DNA of 64,000 nt from Rhodobacterales bacterium RIFCSPHIGHO2_02_FULL_62_130 (GTDB taxonomy: Bacteria > Pseudomonadota > Alphaproteobacteria > Rhodobacterales > Rhodobacteraceae): contig MHZT01000003.1 of NCBI GenBank assembly GCA_001828855.1, positions 205,955 through 269,954 on the forward strand. Reading direction: 5' to 3'. Under the pieces are notes generated by a model that did no database searches, had not been told where the DNA came from, and saw only the letters and a list, made by a program, of their open reading frames with translations. A program made the translations under genes and the position numbers. Shown here one piece after another: positions 1 through 9,199 of the stretch. The stretch's first letter is position 1, and every line of letters starts with the position of its first letter.

Positions 1-242
1 TCATAAAGCGCGCGCAGGCCAGCAAGGCGGGAAATGGAGGCGCGTTCGATGGCCAGCTCATCGCGGCTGGTTTTGGACATCAAGGCCTGTAGCCGCAGGG
101 CGGTCTGCGCCGATGGCACATCGCGCCCGCGTTCCCAATGCGAGACCGCACTTTGGCTGACGCCCAGCATCTGGGCCAGATACTCCTGCTTGATGGCATT
201 GGCCTTGCGCCAAGCCGTCAGGTCTGTGCCAAAATTTCTCAT
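1..242 (-). CDS. XRE-family helix-turn-helix regulator (partial)
   Basis: The reverse strand from an ATG at 242 reads without a stop to the left edge (80 codons). It starts MRNFGTDLTAWRKAN and contains a Cro/C1-type helix-turn-helix at about residues 17-45 (QEYLAQMLGVSQSAVSHWE). The C-terminal part lies outside the window, so any sensor domain is unseen. The family binds DNA as a dimer. The target cannot be inferred. It lies downstream of a truncated sugar-kinase gene on the same strand and could be its former regulator, but that is a guess. Confidence 0.7.
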   Translation of the reverse strand, partial: MRNFGTDLTAWRKANAIKQEYLAQMLGVSQSAVSHWERGRDVPSAQTALRLQALMSKTSRDELAIERASISRLAGLRALY

Positions 243-346
243 GGATGCGATACCATAGCTGTGCCCATGCCATGGCTTCGCCTGCCGTGCGCGGTCTCGC
301 AAGCTATCAAAAGGCTAAGCCGGTGGCACAAATAGACGGTCTTTGC

Positions 347-688
347 CTAGGGCTTCACACGCAACGCCCGGGCGGCGGCCTGCAGGGTCTGAAAGGTGTG
401 GTATCGCCGGGCATGCAGGGCCTCAAGCGCACCGCCCGCAGGGGTAACGCTGTGTTTGGGGCGCGACATCGCGGCCGGAATATCGGCATAGCCGCCCGCC
501 GCCAGAATGGCCGAGCCAAGCAGCACCGGTTCGGCGGCTTCGGTGGCCACAACGGCAACCCCGCAGGCACCCGCCAGAATTTGCCGCACCAGATCATGCT
601 GCCCCGCGCCGCCACTGATCAGCACGCGCCTGACCTGCCCACCGTGTCTAACAGGCTGGCGAGTCTCATGATCGGCCATGCTGCCCAA
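347..688 (-). pseudogene. FGGY-family carbohydrate kinase, C-terminal remnant
   Basis: About 100 codons of recognisable sequence end at a TAG at 347-349. The segment VRRVLISGGAGQHDLV, followed by a stretch with EPVLLGSAIL, matches the C-terminal actin-like ATPase lobe of FGGY kinases of the ribulokinase group, which are normally about 500 residues. The N-terminal three quarters are missing: similarity stops around position 630-640 and a tRNA-Thr gene begins at 745. It is not a copy of the intact FGGY kinase at 6658, whose C-terminus differs. I read it as a deletion remnant. Any product would lack the sugar-binding lobe and the N-terminal phosphate-binding site. Confidence 0.65.
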
Positions 689-744
689 CTGTCGTCGCCA
701 CCGGCAATCCGAGAAAGAGCTTCGTTAATTTTCAAGGGTATAAA

Positions 745-819
<75 letters not shown>

Positions 820-943
820 GCCGTTCGCTTTGACGACCGTTTCGTCTGGCGTGGCGGCTGATTAGACGCATTCGCGCGGGGGTGCAAGAGCATTTTCGCA
901 CGATCTATGGACCCTTTTTTCGGCTTGGGCTAAGGATAGTGCA

Positions 944-1123
944 ATGCAGCAGAACCCCGAAAAGCCAAAAGCCCCGAAACCCGCTCCGCCGACTTCCGCC
1001 CAAGTGCGCGAAGAGCGGTTGAAAGCGGCGCTCAAGGCCAATATGGGCCGCCGAAAGGCGCAGGCGCGCGCGCAGGCTTTGGCGCGGGCCGATGATGCTG
1101 ATGATGACACCAAGAATAAGTAA
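944..1123 (+). CDS. small basic protein upstream of murA
   Basis: A 59-codon frame runs from an ATG at 944 to a TAA at 1121-1123, ten bases before murA. The product starts MQQNPEKPKAPKPAPP, a Lys/Pro-rich disordered lead. A basic helical section follows (EERLKAALKANMGRRKAQAR) and the end is acidic. No domain is recognised. Position and codon usage suggest the first gene of the murA operon. Function is unknown, and the charge pattern would allow nucleic-acid or ribosome binding, but nothing shows it. Confidence 0.6.
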   Translation: MQQNPEKPKAPKPAPPTSAQVREERLKAALKANMGRRKAQARAQALARADDADDDTKNK

Positions 1124-1132
1124 GGCGGGCAG

Positions 1133-2401
1133 ATGGATTCGATTCTGGTAAAGGGCAACGGGGCGCTGAACGGGGTGATCCCGATTGCGGGGGCCAAGAA
1201 TGCGTGCCTGACGCTGATGCCCGCGACCTTGCTGTCGGAGGAGCCGCTGACGCTGACCAATGCGCCGCGCCTGTCGGATATCGCCACCATGACGCAGCTT
1301 TTGCAGTCTTTGGGTGCGGAAGTGGCCAGCCTGCAGGATGGGCTGGTGCTGGCGATGTCCAGCCACAAGATCGACAACCACACCGCCGATTATGACATCG
1401 TGCGCAAGATGCGGGCCTCGATCCTTGTGCTGGGGCCGATGCTGGCGCGGGACGGGCATGCGATCGTGTCACTGCCGGGGGGCTGTGCCATTGGCGCGCG
1501 CCCTGTCGATCTGCACCTGAAGGCGCTTGAGGCGATGGGGGCCGAGTTGGACCTGCGCGATGGCTATGTCCATGCACGCGCCATTGGCGGGCGGCTGACG
1601 GGGGCGGTGTTCGAATTCCCCTTCGTGTCGGTCGGGGCCACCGAGAATGCACTGATGGCGGCAACGCTGGCCAAAGGCACCACGGTTCTGAAAAACGCCG
1701 CGCGCGAGCCGGAAATCGTTGACCTTGCCCGCTGCCTGCGCCGCATGGGCGCGCAGATCGAAGGCGAAGGCACCAGCACGATCACCATTCAGGGCGTGGA
1801 TCGTCTGGGCGGGGCGACCCATCCGGTTGTGACTGACCGGATCGAGCTTGGCACCTATATGCTGGTGCCCGCGATCTGCGGAGGCGAGGTGGAATGTCTG
1901 GGCGGGCGGCTGGATCTGGTCGGCGCTTTTGCCGAAAAGCTGGACGAGGCAGGGATTTCGGTGACGGAAACCGAGCGTGGGCTGAAAGTTTCGCGCAAGA
2001 ATAGCCGCGTGAAGGCGGTCAATGTCACGACCGAGCCTTTCCCGGGATTTCCGACCGACCTTCAGGCGCAGATGATGGCGCTGCTCTGCACGGCGGATGG
2101 CGTTTCGGTGCTGGAAGAGAAAATCTTCGAGAATCGCTTCATGCATGCGCCCGAACTGCTGCGGATGGGGGCCAAGATCGACGTGCATGGCGGCACCGCC
2201 ACCGTGACCGGCGTGGAAAAGCTGCGGGGCGCGCGCGTGATGGCGACCGATCTGCGGGCATCCGTCAGCCTGATTCTGGCGGGGCTTGCCGCCGAAGGCG
2301 AAACCGTCGTCAGCCGCGTTTACCACCTTGACCGCGGCTATGAGCGGGTCGAGGAAAAGCTGCGGGCTTGCGGCGCGCAGATCGAACGGATCAAGGCATG
2401 A
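1133..2401 (+). CDS. murA: UDP-N-acetylglucosamine 1-carboxyvinyltransferase MurA
   Basis: 422 residues, normal MurA length. It transfers enolpyruvate from phosphoenolpyruvate to UDP-GlcNAc, the first committed cytoplasmic step of peptidoglycan synthesis. The start [14 protein letters not shown], the catalytic-region lysine in PIAGAKNA (K22) and the active-site cysteine in [16 protein letters not shown] (C118) are all present. C118 is the residue alkylated by fosfomycin in this family, so sensitivity would be expected. The stop overlaps the start of the next gene by four bases (ATGA), indicating translational coupling. The ATG at 1133 gives the expected N-terminus. Confidence 0.97.
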   Translation: MDSILVKGNGALNGVIPIAGAKNACLTLMPATLLSEEPLTLTNAPRLSDIATMTQLLQSLGAEVASLQDGLVLAMSSHKIDNHTADYDIVRKMRASILVLGPMLARDGHAIVSLPGGCAIGARPVDLHLKALEAMGAELDLRDGYVHARAIGGRLTGAVFEFPFVSVGATENALMAATLAKGTTVLKNAAREPEIVDLARCLRRMGAQIEGEGTSTITIQGVDRLGGATHPVVTDRIELGTYMLVPAICGGEVECLGGRLDLVGAFAEKLDEAGISVTETERGLKVSRKNSRVKAVNVTTEPFPGFPTDLQAQMMALLCTADGVSVLEEKIFENRFMHAPELLRMGAKIDVHGGTATVTGVEKLRGARVMATDLRASVSLILAGLAAEGETVVSRVYHLDRGYERVEEKLRACGAQIERIKA

Positions 2402-2871
2402 GCGACGCGCGGTTCGAGGATGCGGAAACCGGCCCCCTGCGCCTGATCGCGCAGGATGCCGAAGGCTTGGGCGTGTTCTCGGCGCTGGTGCAGGACGCGG
2501 TGTTTCCGATCATGGAAATGACCTATGCCCGCGCGCGCCGCCGCTTTGCGCTGATGCTCAACCGCTTTCGCTGGGAGGACCGGATCGAGGCGGAGCGCAC
2601 GGGCCGCCCCTATGAACGGGTGCAATCGCTGCTGGTGTTCGAGGATGTTCTGGCGGTGCGGACCACAGGCATTGATCGCAGCGATGGCGAGACCGTGCTG
2701 TCCTTGCTGCAAATCACCTATGCGCCGGGGCCGGATGGCACCGGCACCGTGACGCTGGTTCTGGCGGGCGACGGGGCGATTGCGCTGGAGCTTGAGGCGT
2801 TGGATGCCACCCTGCGCGATGTGACCAAGCCCTATATCGCGCCTTCGCGCAAACGCCCCAGCCACGATTAA
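2398..2871 (+). CDS. DUF2948 family protein
   Basis: 157 residues from the ATG overlapping the murA stop. It matches the alphaproteobacterial family DUF2948 (start [20 protein letters not shown], central [15 protein letters not shown]). These proteins usually lie between murA and hisD, and their biochemical role is not established. Here hisD is more than 21 kb away (24401), so the normal gene order is broken just after this gene. The stop overlaps the stop of a convergent small gene by four bases. An upstream in-frame start at 2368 inside murA is ignored. Confidence 0.85.
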   Translation: MSDARFEDAETGPLRLIAQDAEGLGVFSALVQDAVFPIMEMTYARARRRFALMLNRFRWEDRIEAERTGRPYERVQSLLVFEDVLAVRTTGIDRSDGETVLSLLQITYAPGPDGTGTVTLVLAGDGAIALELEALDATLRDVTKPYIAPSRKRPSHD

Positions 2872-2999
2872 TCCTTGGTGGATTTGCCCGTGCTGATCTG
2901 CACCTGATTTTTGGTGCTTGGCGTCGCGATGGCAGGTTTCGCCTTTTCCTTTTTCGGCTTCTTCTCGTCCCGTCCGCGTTTGTTCATGCCCTTGGCCAT
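2868..2999 (-). CDS. small Lys-rich conserved protein
   Basis: 43 residues from the ATG at 2999: MAKGMNKRGRDEKKPKKEKA and a Ser/Thr-rich tail. Short proteins with a KKPKKEK core occur widely in proteobacteria and have no known function. The start at 2999 fits that family better than a longer in-frame start at 3074. It is convergent with DUF2948 and overlaps it by four bases. The strong positive charge would suit nucleic-acid binding, but this is inference. Confidence 0.6.
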   Translation of the reverse strand: MAKGMNKRGRDEKKPKKEKAKPAIATPSTKNQVQISTGKSTKD

Positions 3000-3086
3000 G
3001 CTATTGGACCTTTCCGCAAAGCGACCATCCGTTTGGCCTGAGGTCAGGCTATACCCTTTCGGGCGGGGCGGCACTTACATTCGGCG

Positions 3087-4058
3087 TTATCGCAGCCCGA
3101 CCGCCTTGCGACCCAAGGCACTGATCGACACCGCCAGCAGGATGATCGCGCCCACCATCACCTCGCGCACATAGCTGTCGACCTGCAACTGGGTCAGACC
3201 GTTGTCCATCACCCCCAACACCACCACACCGGCAAGCGATGCCAGCACCCGCGGCTGGCCGTCGCGGGTCACGGTCATGCCCAGAAACACCGCCGCAATC
3301 GCCGTCAGCATCAGCCCGTCGCCTTGGGTCGGGTTGGCCGAAGCCACGCGCGAGGCATACATCAACCCCGCAACCGCAGCCCCCACGCCGGTAAAGGCAA
3401 AGGCCGACAGCCGCAGCCACGCCACCTTGACCCCCGCCAGACGCGCGGCCTCGGCATTGCCGCCGATGGCATAAAGACGGCGGCCATAGGTGGTCTGCTC
3501 CAGCACAACCCAAACCGCAGCCGTGATCGCCAGCGCCAGCACCGTCAGCCATGGCAGGACGGCGGGCTTGTCGGCCACCGTGCCGATGGGGATACCGGAT
3601 TTCGCAAAGGCGGCGAAGGCTTCGGGGATGGCCTTGCCGAAAATGGTCTTGCCATCCGACACCATGAAGGCCGCCCCCGAATACATCGTCAGCGTCGCAA
3701 GCGTCGCCACAAAGGGCAAAATCCCGATCAGGCTGATCAGCGCGCCATTGACCAGACCGCCCAGCAGCCCCACCGCCAGCGCCGCCAGCACCGCAGCCCA
3801 GACCGGCCAGCCAAAGGTGAACAGCACCGCCGCCACCACCCCCGCCAGCGAGGCCATCGCCCCCACCGACAGATCGAAATCGCCCATCACCATCACCACC
3901 GTCATGGTGACCGCGACCACGATCAGCATCGCAAGTTGCTGGCTGATGTTCAGCCAATTGCGCGCGGTCATAAAGGTGTCGGGCAGCATCACCCAGAAAA
4001 AGAGCACAATCGCTGCCATACCGATCAGGCTGCCATAGTGACGCAGGAAATGGGCCAT
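3087..4058 (-). CDS. ribose-type ABC transporter permease
   Basis: 323 residues and very hydrophobic, with about ten predicted membrane helices. It is a member of the branched-chain/monosaccharide permease family (RbsC type): start MAHFLRHYGSLIGMAAIVLF, with the conserved GDFDLSVGAMASLAG loop that contacts the ATPase. It forms the inner-membrane channel with the ATPase encoded immediately upstream, whose stop codon directly abuts this ATG, and receives substrate from the binding protein at 5608. The FGGY kinase next door suggests a pentose, pentulose or polyol substrate. The exact sugar is not readable from sequence. Confidence 0.9.
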   Translation of the reverse strand: MAHFLRHYGSLIGMAAIVLFFWVMLPDTFMTARNWLNISQQLAMLIVVAVTMTVVMVMGDFDLSVGAMASLAGVVAAVLFTFGWPVWAAVLAALAVGLLGGLVNGALISLIGILPFVATLATLTMYSGAAFMVSDGKTIFGKAIPEAFAAFAKSGIPIGTVADKPAVLPWLTVLALAITAAVWVVLEQTTYGRRLYAIGGNAEAARLAGVKVAWLRLSAFAFTGVGAAVAGLMYASRVASANPTQGDGLMLTAIAAVFLGMTVTRDGQPRVLASLAGVVVLGVMDNGLTQLQVDSYVREVMVGAIILLAVSISALGRKAVGLR

Positions 4059-5555
4059 TCAGGCGGTCTCCGGTTGATAACACAGGTCCAGCAGGGCGGC
4101 TTCGGTCAGGCCCGTCGCGGGCAGGGTGCGGGTGATGCGCCCCGCATGCAGCACCGCGATGCGGTCCGAAAGACCGATCACCTCGGGCAGGTCGGACGAG
4201 ACCAGAATCACCGCCACCCCCTTGGCGACAAGATCGCGGATCAGGGCATAGATGTCGAACTTGGCGCCCACATCGACGCCGCGGGTGGGTTCATCTAAAA
4301 GCAAAACTTTAGAATCACCCGCCAAGGCGCGGGCAAACAACACCTTTTGCTGATTGCCGCCTGACAGCTCTGCCGTGGGTTGACGGGCCGAGGTGGCCTT
4401 CAACCGCACCTGTTCGGACAGCCGCGCCACCAGCGCGGATTCCCGCCCGCGCCGCAGCAGCCCCAGCGGCGACAGCGCGCGCAGATGCGGCAGCGTCACG
4501 GTTTCCGACAGCGCACGGCCCAGCATCAGCCCCTCGGTGCGGCGTTCGCGCGGGACATAGGCAAGCCCCTGCGCCCAAGTCTGCGCCGGAGTTTTCCCCA
4601 AAGCCGCCCCGTCCAGCGTCACCTCGCCCTGACGCGGGATCGCCCCGATCAGCGCCCGCAAAAGCGCATTGCGGCCCGACCCTGACAGGCCCGCAATCCC
4701 CAGAACCTCGCCCCTGCCCAGATCAAGGCTGATGCCCTGCAACGGCCCCGCGCGCAGGTTGCGGATCGACAGCAGGGGGGCAGAGATGCCTTCGCCCTGC
4801 TTCGGATAAAGATCGGCCAGCGCGCGCCCCGTCATGTCATGGATGATCTGGTCGCGGCTGGTCTCGGCAATCGCGCGGGTCGAGACATGCGCCCCGTCGC
4901 GCAGCACCGTCACGCGGGTTGCCAGCGCCATCACCTCATCCATCCGGTGCGAGACATACAGGATCGCAGCGCCCTGCGATTTCAGACGGGAAATGGCGTC
5001 AAACAGCCGTGCAGCCTCGGCCCCCGTCAGGGCGGCGGTGGGTTCGTCCATCACGTAGGCCCAAGGGGCAGGGCCATCCTCGGGAAGCAGGGTCGCCGCG
5101 ATCCGCACCAGCATCTGATCCCCCGGACCAAGCGCCGACATCGGCGCGCGCGGGGCGATATGGCTGACGCCCAGACGGACCAGCGCCCCTTGCGCCGCCG
5201 CCGCCAGCGCCCGCCAGTTCACAAGGCCGAACCGCAGCGGGTAGGGGCGCGACAGGTGCATATTCTCGGCCACTGAAAGGCCGGGAACCACCTGCAATTC
5301 CTGATGCAAAAAGCGAAAGCCCGCAGCCTTGGCCGCCGCAGGACTGCCCAGCCGCAAGGGCGCATCGTTCATAAGCAAGGTGCCGCCATCCGCCCGCTCC
5401 AGCCCCGCCAGAATACGGATCAGCGTGCTTTTGCCCGCGCCATTCTCGCCCATCAGGGCGTGAACCTCGCCGCCCCTCAGGTCCAGCGCAGCCCCGTCCA
5501 GCGCGCAGGCAGGCCCGTAAGCCTTTGTCAGGCCGGAAAGTGTCAGCCGTGGCAT
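4059..5555 (-). CDS. ribose-type ABC transporter ATP-binding protein (tandem NBD)
   Basis: About 498 residues with two ATPase domains in one chain, as in RbsA/XylG. The first Walker A is GENGAGKS at residues 36-43. The second domain has the signature [15 protein letters not shown] and Walker B LLLDEPTRGVD. The first signature is degenerate (LGPGDQ), as is common for one of the two sites in this family. I chose the ATG at 5555 (MPRLTLSGLTKAYG) over an in-frame ATG at 5591, because the family begins at this point. It energises import with the permease at 3087 and the binding protein at 5608. Confidence 0.9.
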   Translation of the reverse strand: MPRLTLSGLTKAYGPACALDGAALDLRGGEVHALMGENGAGKSTLIRILAGLERADGGTLLMNDAPLRLGSPAAAKAAGFRFLHQELQVVPGLSVAENMHLSRPYPLRFGLVNWRALAAAAQGALVRLGVSHIAPRAPMSALGPGDQMLVRIAATLLPEDGPAPWAYVMDEPTAALTGAEAARLFDAISRLKSQGAAILYVSHRMDEVMALATRVTVLRDGAHVSTRAIAETSRDQIIHDMTGRALADLYPKQGEGISAPLLSIRNLRAGPLQGISLDLGRGEVLGIAGLSGSGRNALLRALIGAIPRQGEVTLDGAALGKTPAQTWAQGLAYVPRERRTEGLMLGRALSETVTLPHLRALSPLGLLRRGRESALVARLSEQVRLKATSARQPTAELSGGNQQKVLFARALAGDSKVLLLDEPTRGVDVGAKFDIYALIRDLVAKGVAVILVSSDLPEVIGLSDRIAVLHAGRITRTLPATGLTEAALLDLCYQPETA

Positions 5556-5572
5556 TGATAAATCCCGAAGAT

Positions 5573-5599
5573 GCGGGGCCATGCGCGCCACGGCCCCGC
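5573..5599 (-). terminator. GC-rich hairpin between binding protein and ATPase genes
   Basis: GCGGGGCC at 5573-5580 pairs perfectly with GGCCCCGC at 5592-5599 around an 11-base loop. It lies just after the stop of the binding-protein gene and before the ATPase start on the transcribed strand. No U-tract follows. It is therefore more likely an mRNA-stabilising or attenuating hairpin, which keeps binding-protein levels above the membrane parts, than a full terminator. Confidence 0.45.
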
Positions 5600-5607
5600 C
5601 ACGATCC

Positions 5608-6564
5608 TTATTCCGCCGCGTTGGCCGAAGTAATCAGCTTGGTCGGCACATAGATCACGCCCGAGCGCAGGGTTTCCCCGCCCAAGACCCGCGCTACGGT
5701 GTCGGCGGTCGTCGCACCAATCCCTGCAAAGTCCTGCGCGACCGAAGCCTCGAAATTGCCACCCGCCGCAATCGCCTCGCGCGCCTGGGGGTTGGCGTCG
5801 ATGCCGGTGATCACGATGCCTTCGCCCTGACGGCCCGCAGCCTCGATCGCCTGCAAAGCGCCAAGCGCAGGCTGGTCCCATGCCGCCCAGACGGCCTTGA
5901 TGCTGCCCGGTTCGGGGTTGGCGGCCAGAATTGCCTCCATCTTGGCACGGCTGTCGGCAATGCCGCCGTCCGAGACATCGGGGGTGATCCGGTCCAGCAC
6001 CTTGATGTCGGGATGATTGGCAAAGACCGCATCCGCCACCGCGCCGCGCACCTGCACGGGCGGGAAGGCGTCAAAGGTGAACATCACCACATTGCCCGCG
6101 CCACCGATGCGGTTGGCCACATAGACCGAGGTTTCCGCCGCCATCGCATAGCCGTTCGAGGTGATATTGGCCTTGATGCGCGGATCGGCCCCCGCATCCA
6201 TGCCGAACACCGGAATATTCGCCGCCGCTGCCGCATCAAGCCCTGCGCCCACCTGCGCCGGATCGACGTTCAGCACGATGGCATTGACGCCTTGCGCCAC
6301 CACATCCTCCATCCGGCTGATGACGGCGGCCACATCGCCTGCGGTGTCGATCACATTGACTTCCCAGCCCAGTTCCTTGGCACGGGCCTGAAAGCTTTCG
6401 ACATAGAACTGCGTGCCGGGTTGGGCCAGATAGGGCGTGATCACCGCAATCTTCTCGCCCTGCGCCCAAGCAGCGCCTGCGCCCATGGCCGCAAAGCCTG
6501 CCGCCAGCACCAAAGCCCGCCCGAAACCGCGCCCCAGTTCACGCCGTGTAAATTCCAAAGCCAT
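5608..6564 (-). CDS. periplasmic sugar-binding protein (ribose/LacI-like fold)
   Basis: 318 residues from the ATG at 6564, preceded by an AGGGGGAG ribosome-binding site. The N-terminus (MALEFTRRELGRGFGRALVL ... AWA|QGEK) is a signal peptide, possibly twin-arginine-like because of the paired arginines, although the SRRxFLK motif is not complete. The mature part is a type I periplasmic binding protein (IAVITPYLAQPGTQFYVESF; VNAIVLNVDP; GIDANPQA). It captures a sugar for the ATPase and permease downstream. It is divergent from the FGGY kinase, with 93 bp between starts. A long frame extending upstream of 6564 runs antisense to the kinase and is not part of this gene. Confidence 0.9.
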   Translation of the reverse strand: MALEFTRRELGRGFGRALVLAAGFAAMGAGAAWAQGEKIAVITPYLAQPGTQFYVESFQARAKELGWEVNVIDTAGDVAAVISRMEDVVAQGVNAIVLNVDPAQVGAGLDAAAAANIPVFGMDAGADPRIKANITSNGYAMAAETSVYVANRIGGAGNVVMFTFDAFPPVQVRGAVADAVFANHPDIKVLDRITPDVSDGGIADSRAKMEAILAANPEPGSIKAVWAAWDQPALGALQAIEAAGRQGEGIVITGIDANPQAREAIAAGGNFEASVAQDFAGIGATTADTVARVLGGETLRSGVIYVPTKLITSANAAE

Positions 6565-6657
6565 CCCCAAACTCCCCCTGTCGCTGTGGACCCTTGCGGG
6601 GCAATGATTGGCAGGCCAGTCTGGCGACGTCCAGAGGTTTATCAAGGGGGCAGGGCG

Positions 6658-8124
6658 ATGGGGCGGCTGATCGGGATTGATGTCGGGACCACCTCGGTCA
6701 AGGCGGTGATGATCGACACCAAAGGCACAAGATTGGCCGAGTTTGCAGCATCTTACCCCACGCAGCACCCCGCACCCGGCTGGGTGGAGCAAGACCCCGA
6801 AGATTGGCTGCGGCTGGTCATTCAGGCTTTGGAGCGGTTTGCCGCGCAGGGTGGGCCGGCGCAGGCGATCTGCCTGACCAGTCAGGTCAATACCCATGTT
6901 TTTGTCGATCCGACCTTGAACGTGCTGCATCCGGCGATTGTGTGGCAAGACGGGCGTGCCGGTATTGCGGGGGCCGAGATCGAGGCAGGGATCAGCCCCG
7001 ACGACAAGATTGCATGGCTGGGCGCGCCGATTCCGGTCGATGCCAGTCACGCGCTGGCGCGGATGGGCTGGATGGCGGCGGTGCGGCCCGATCTCTGGGC
7101 CAAAACCGCCCATGTCATGCTGCCGCGCGATTTTCTGCTGGCACGGTTGACGGGGGCGGTGGTGGCCGATCCGATCTCTGCCGTGGGGCTGGTTGGTCCC
7201 GATCTGCGCTATGCCAAGGCGCTGATTGCGCGGATGGAGGGGGCGGCGGCGCGGCTTGCGCCCTTGGCTGATCCGCTGTCGGTGGTGGGGCATATATCGC
7301 AAGGCCTGCCCTTTGCCGGAACGCCCGTGGTGCTGGGGATGATGGATGCCTGGGCCAGCCTGTTCGGCCTTGGCGTCGCGGGGCAGGGGCAGGCGATGTA
7401 TCTGTCCGGCACCTCCGAGGTGCTGGGGCTGATTTCTTCCACCCTGAACCCCGAGCCGGGGGTGATTACCTTTCCGAACTGGGCGGGCATTACGCTGCAT
7501 GCGGGGCCGACGCAGGCGGGCGGGGCCTCGCTTGATTGGGTGGCGCGGCTCTTGGGGCGGGAGGCACCCACCCTTTGCGCGCTGGCCGCCGATATCACCG
7601 CCACATCGCCGCTGTTCCTGCCGCATTTGCAGGGCGAGCGCGCGCCTCTGTGGGATGCAACCGCGCGCGGCACCTTTGCGGGTCTGACGGGGGCCACCGG
7701 ACCTGCCGAACTGACCGCCGCCGTGCTGGAGGGCGTGGCCTTTTCCGCGCGTCTGGCATTCGAGGCGTTGCAACGGTCCGGCGGGGTGGTGCCATCCGAG
7801 ATCAGGACCGGCGGCGGCGGGGCGGTCTCGGACCACTGGTGCCAGATCCGCGCCGATGTGCTGAACCGCGCTCTGGTGCGGGTTCAGGGCCGCGATCCCG
7901 GTGCCTTGGGGGCTGCGGTCATGGCAGGGGTGGGCTGCGGTGCCATGTCCGGTCTGGCACAGGCGGCGGGCGCGTTGGTGCTGACAGACCGCGTGTTCCA
8001 GCCCGATCCGAAGGCCGCCGCCTTGGCCGATACCCGCTTTGCGATCTGGAAGCAGCTTTACACGCAGATCCGCCCGATCAACGCGCAACTGGCGCAGGCT
8101 GTGCCGCCTCGATCTGGCGGGTGA
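6658..8124 (+). CDS. FGGY-family carbohydrate kinase (xylulokinase-like)
   Basis: 488 residues from the ATG at 6658, with AAGGGGGC upstream. The first actin-like lobe starts MGRLIGIDVGTTSVKAVMID, the canonical phosphate-1 loop. The C-terminal lobe has EIRTGGGGAVSDHWCQI, the adenosine loop, and a late GALGAAVMAG. The family phosphorylates pentuloses, polyols or glycerol in the cytoplasm, and length and motifs are nearest xylulokinases. It is divergent from the importer at 3087-6564, so importer and kinase probably act on the same sugar. The last 47 bp overlap the end of the convergent LysR gene. Confidence 0.85.
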   Translation: MGRLIGIDVGTTSVKAVMIDTKGTRLAEFAASYPTQHPAPGWVEQDPEDWLRLVIQALERFAAQGGPAQAICLTSQVNTHVFVDPTLNVLHPAIVWQDGRAGIAGAEIEAGISPDDKIAWLGAPIPVDASHALARMGWMAAVRPDLWAKTAHVMLPRDFLLARLTGAVVADPISAVGLVGPDLRYAKALIARMEGAAARLAPLADPLSVVGHISQGLPFAGTPVVLGMMDAWASLFGLGVAGQGQAMYLSGTSEVLGLISSTLNPEPGVITFPNWAGITLHAGPTQAGGASLDWVARLLGREAPTLCALAADITATSPLFLPHLQGERAPLWDATARGTFAGLTGATGPAELTAAVLEGVAFSARLAFEALQRSGGVVPSEIRTGGGGAVSDHWCQIRADVLNRALVRVQGRDPGALGAAVMAGVGCGAMSGLAQAAGALVLTDRVFQPDPKAAALADTRFAIWKQLYTQIRPINAQLAQAVPPRSGG

Positions 8125-9046
8125 TCATGCCCAGAATCGTGCGCGCGGCGGGGGGCAATTCGGCGTCGCGGCGGGTCAACAGGCTATAGGGGGCCACCAT
8201 GATCCCCAGATCGATGTTGATGCAGCCAAAGGGCGCATCCGGGGCTGTGGCAAACTGGTCCGCCACCGCCTGCGCCAGCGGCGCTATCGAGTTGGATTGC
8301 TGCAACAGCGCCAGCGTCAGCAGAAAAGAGGCTGTTGAAAGCCGTTGCTGCGGCGCGGGCAAGCCCAATTCCCGCAACCGCGCCAGAACGGCGGCACCGA
8401 TGGGAATATCCTTGTCGGGCATCACCCAATCATATTGCATCAGATCGGCGGGGCTGTCGGGGGTGGCACCGGCAAAGCGATGGCCCTTTCGCACCAGCAG
8501 CGCCACAGGCTCCGGCGCGATCACGCGGCCCTCGAACTGGCTGGCATCCACGCCCACCGGAATCCGCCCGATGGCAAAATCGATCCGCCCCGACAGCAGT
8601 TGCGCGCACAGGATGTCGGAACTGGCCACCACCACCTCGGCCTGAATACCGGGATGCGACAGCCGCGCGGTGCGAAGCGTGGGCAGCACGATATCCAGCG
8701 CGGGCGCGGTCACAGCCCCAATCCCCACCCGCCCCAGCCCGCCCGCGCCGGTTTCCGCCAATTCGCGCCCCGCATCGCGCATCTCCAGCAGCACCCGCCC
8801 CGCACGCCGCGCCAGCACTTGCCCCGCTTCGGTCAAAGACACGCCGCGCCCCGACCGGATATGCACCGGCACGCCCGCGATGCGTTCGATCTCGGCCAAA
8901 AGGCGCGAGGCGGCAGGCTGGGTGATTCCCAACGCCTGCGCCGCAGCCCCGATCTGGCCTGTTTCGGCAAAGGCCGCCATCATCCGCAAATGGCTGATCT
9001 TAAGCCCCTTTTGCAGCAGAAAGTCAGGATTCTTGCGATGTGGCAT
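8078..9046 (-). CDS. LysR-family regulator, GbpR-like
   Basis: 322 residues. The N-terminal winged helix-turn-helix is at about residues 18-77 (AAAQALGITQPAASRLLAEI), followed by a periplasmic-binding-like effector domain. It is divergent from a ChvE-type gene at 9200 with 153 bp between starts. That is the arrangement of gbpR-chvE in Agrobacterium, where GbpR controls chvE in response to arabinose, galactose and related sugars. By position it should regulate the 9200-18333 operon. It is convergent with the FGGY kinase and overlaps its end, so it could affect that gene by antisense transcription. Confidence 0.85.
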   Translation of the reverse strand: MPHRKNPDFLLQKGLKISHLRMMAAFAETGQIGAAAQALGITQPAASRLLAEIERIAGVPVHIRSGRGVSLTEAGQVLARRAGRVLLEMRDAGRELAETGAGGLGRVGIGAVTAPALDIVLPTLRTARLSHPGIQAEVVVASSDILCAQLLSGRIDFAIGRIPVGVDASQFEGRVIAPEPVALLVRKGHRFAGATPDSPADLMQYDWVMPDKDIPIGAAVLARLRELGLPAPQQRLSTASFLLTLALLQQSNSIAPLAQAVADQFATAPDAPFGCINIDLGIMVAPYSLLTRRDAELPPAARTILGMITRQIEAAQPAPVAR

Positions 9047-9058
9047 AGCAAATCCGAT

Positions 9059-9078
9059 ATGTAATCATGCAATAACAT
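9059..9078. promoter_or_regulatory. candidate GbpR operator in the gbpR-chvE intergenic region
   Basis: An imperfect inverted repeat, ATGTAAT-6-ATAACAT, lies 13 bp from the LysR start and 122 bp from the chvE start. It is AT-rich within a GC-rich stretch, like LysR sites. The arms match at six of seven positions. No convincing -35/-10 pair for chvE was identified. Confidence 0.35.
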
Positions 9079-9199
9079 AATTTGACGGTAATACCCCGAA
9101 CTTGCAACTCTCGCGCTGCGGCAGGGATAGGGGCGTCAAGCTCCGAGGCTGCAAAGATTTAGACGGATTGCGCCTTCGGGCGACCATGGGAGGACTACA

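Noticed and set aside
5581..6657. Long rightward open frame leading into the FGGY kinase (847 residues in total)
   Set aside because: The first 359 codons are antisense to the sugar-binding-protein gene and have no family resemblance. The kinase N-terminus is at 6658.
6565..8088. Leftward open frame upstream of the sugar-binding protein (826 residues in total)
   Set aside because: It is antisense to the FGGY kinase. The signal peptide and ribosome-binding site place the start at 6564.
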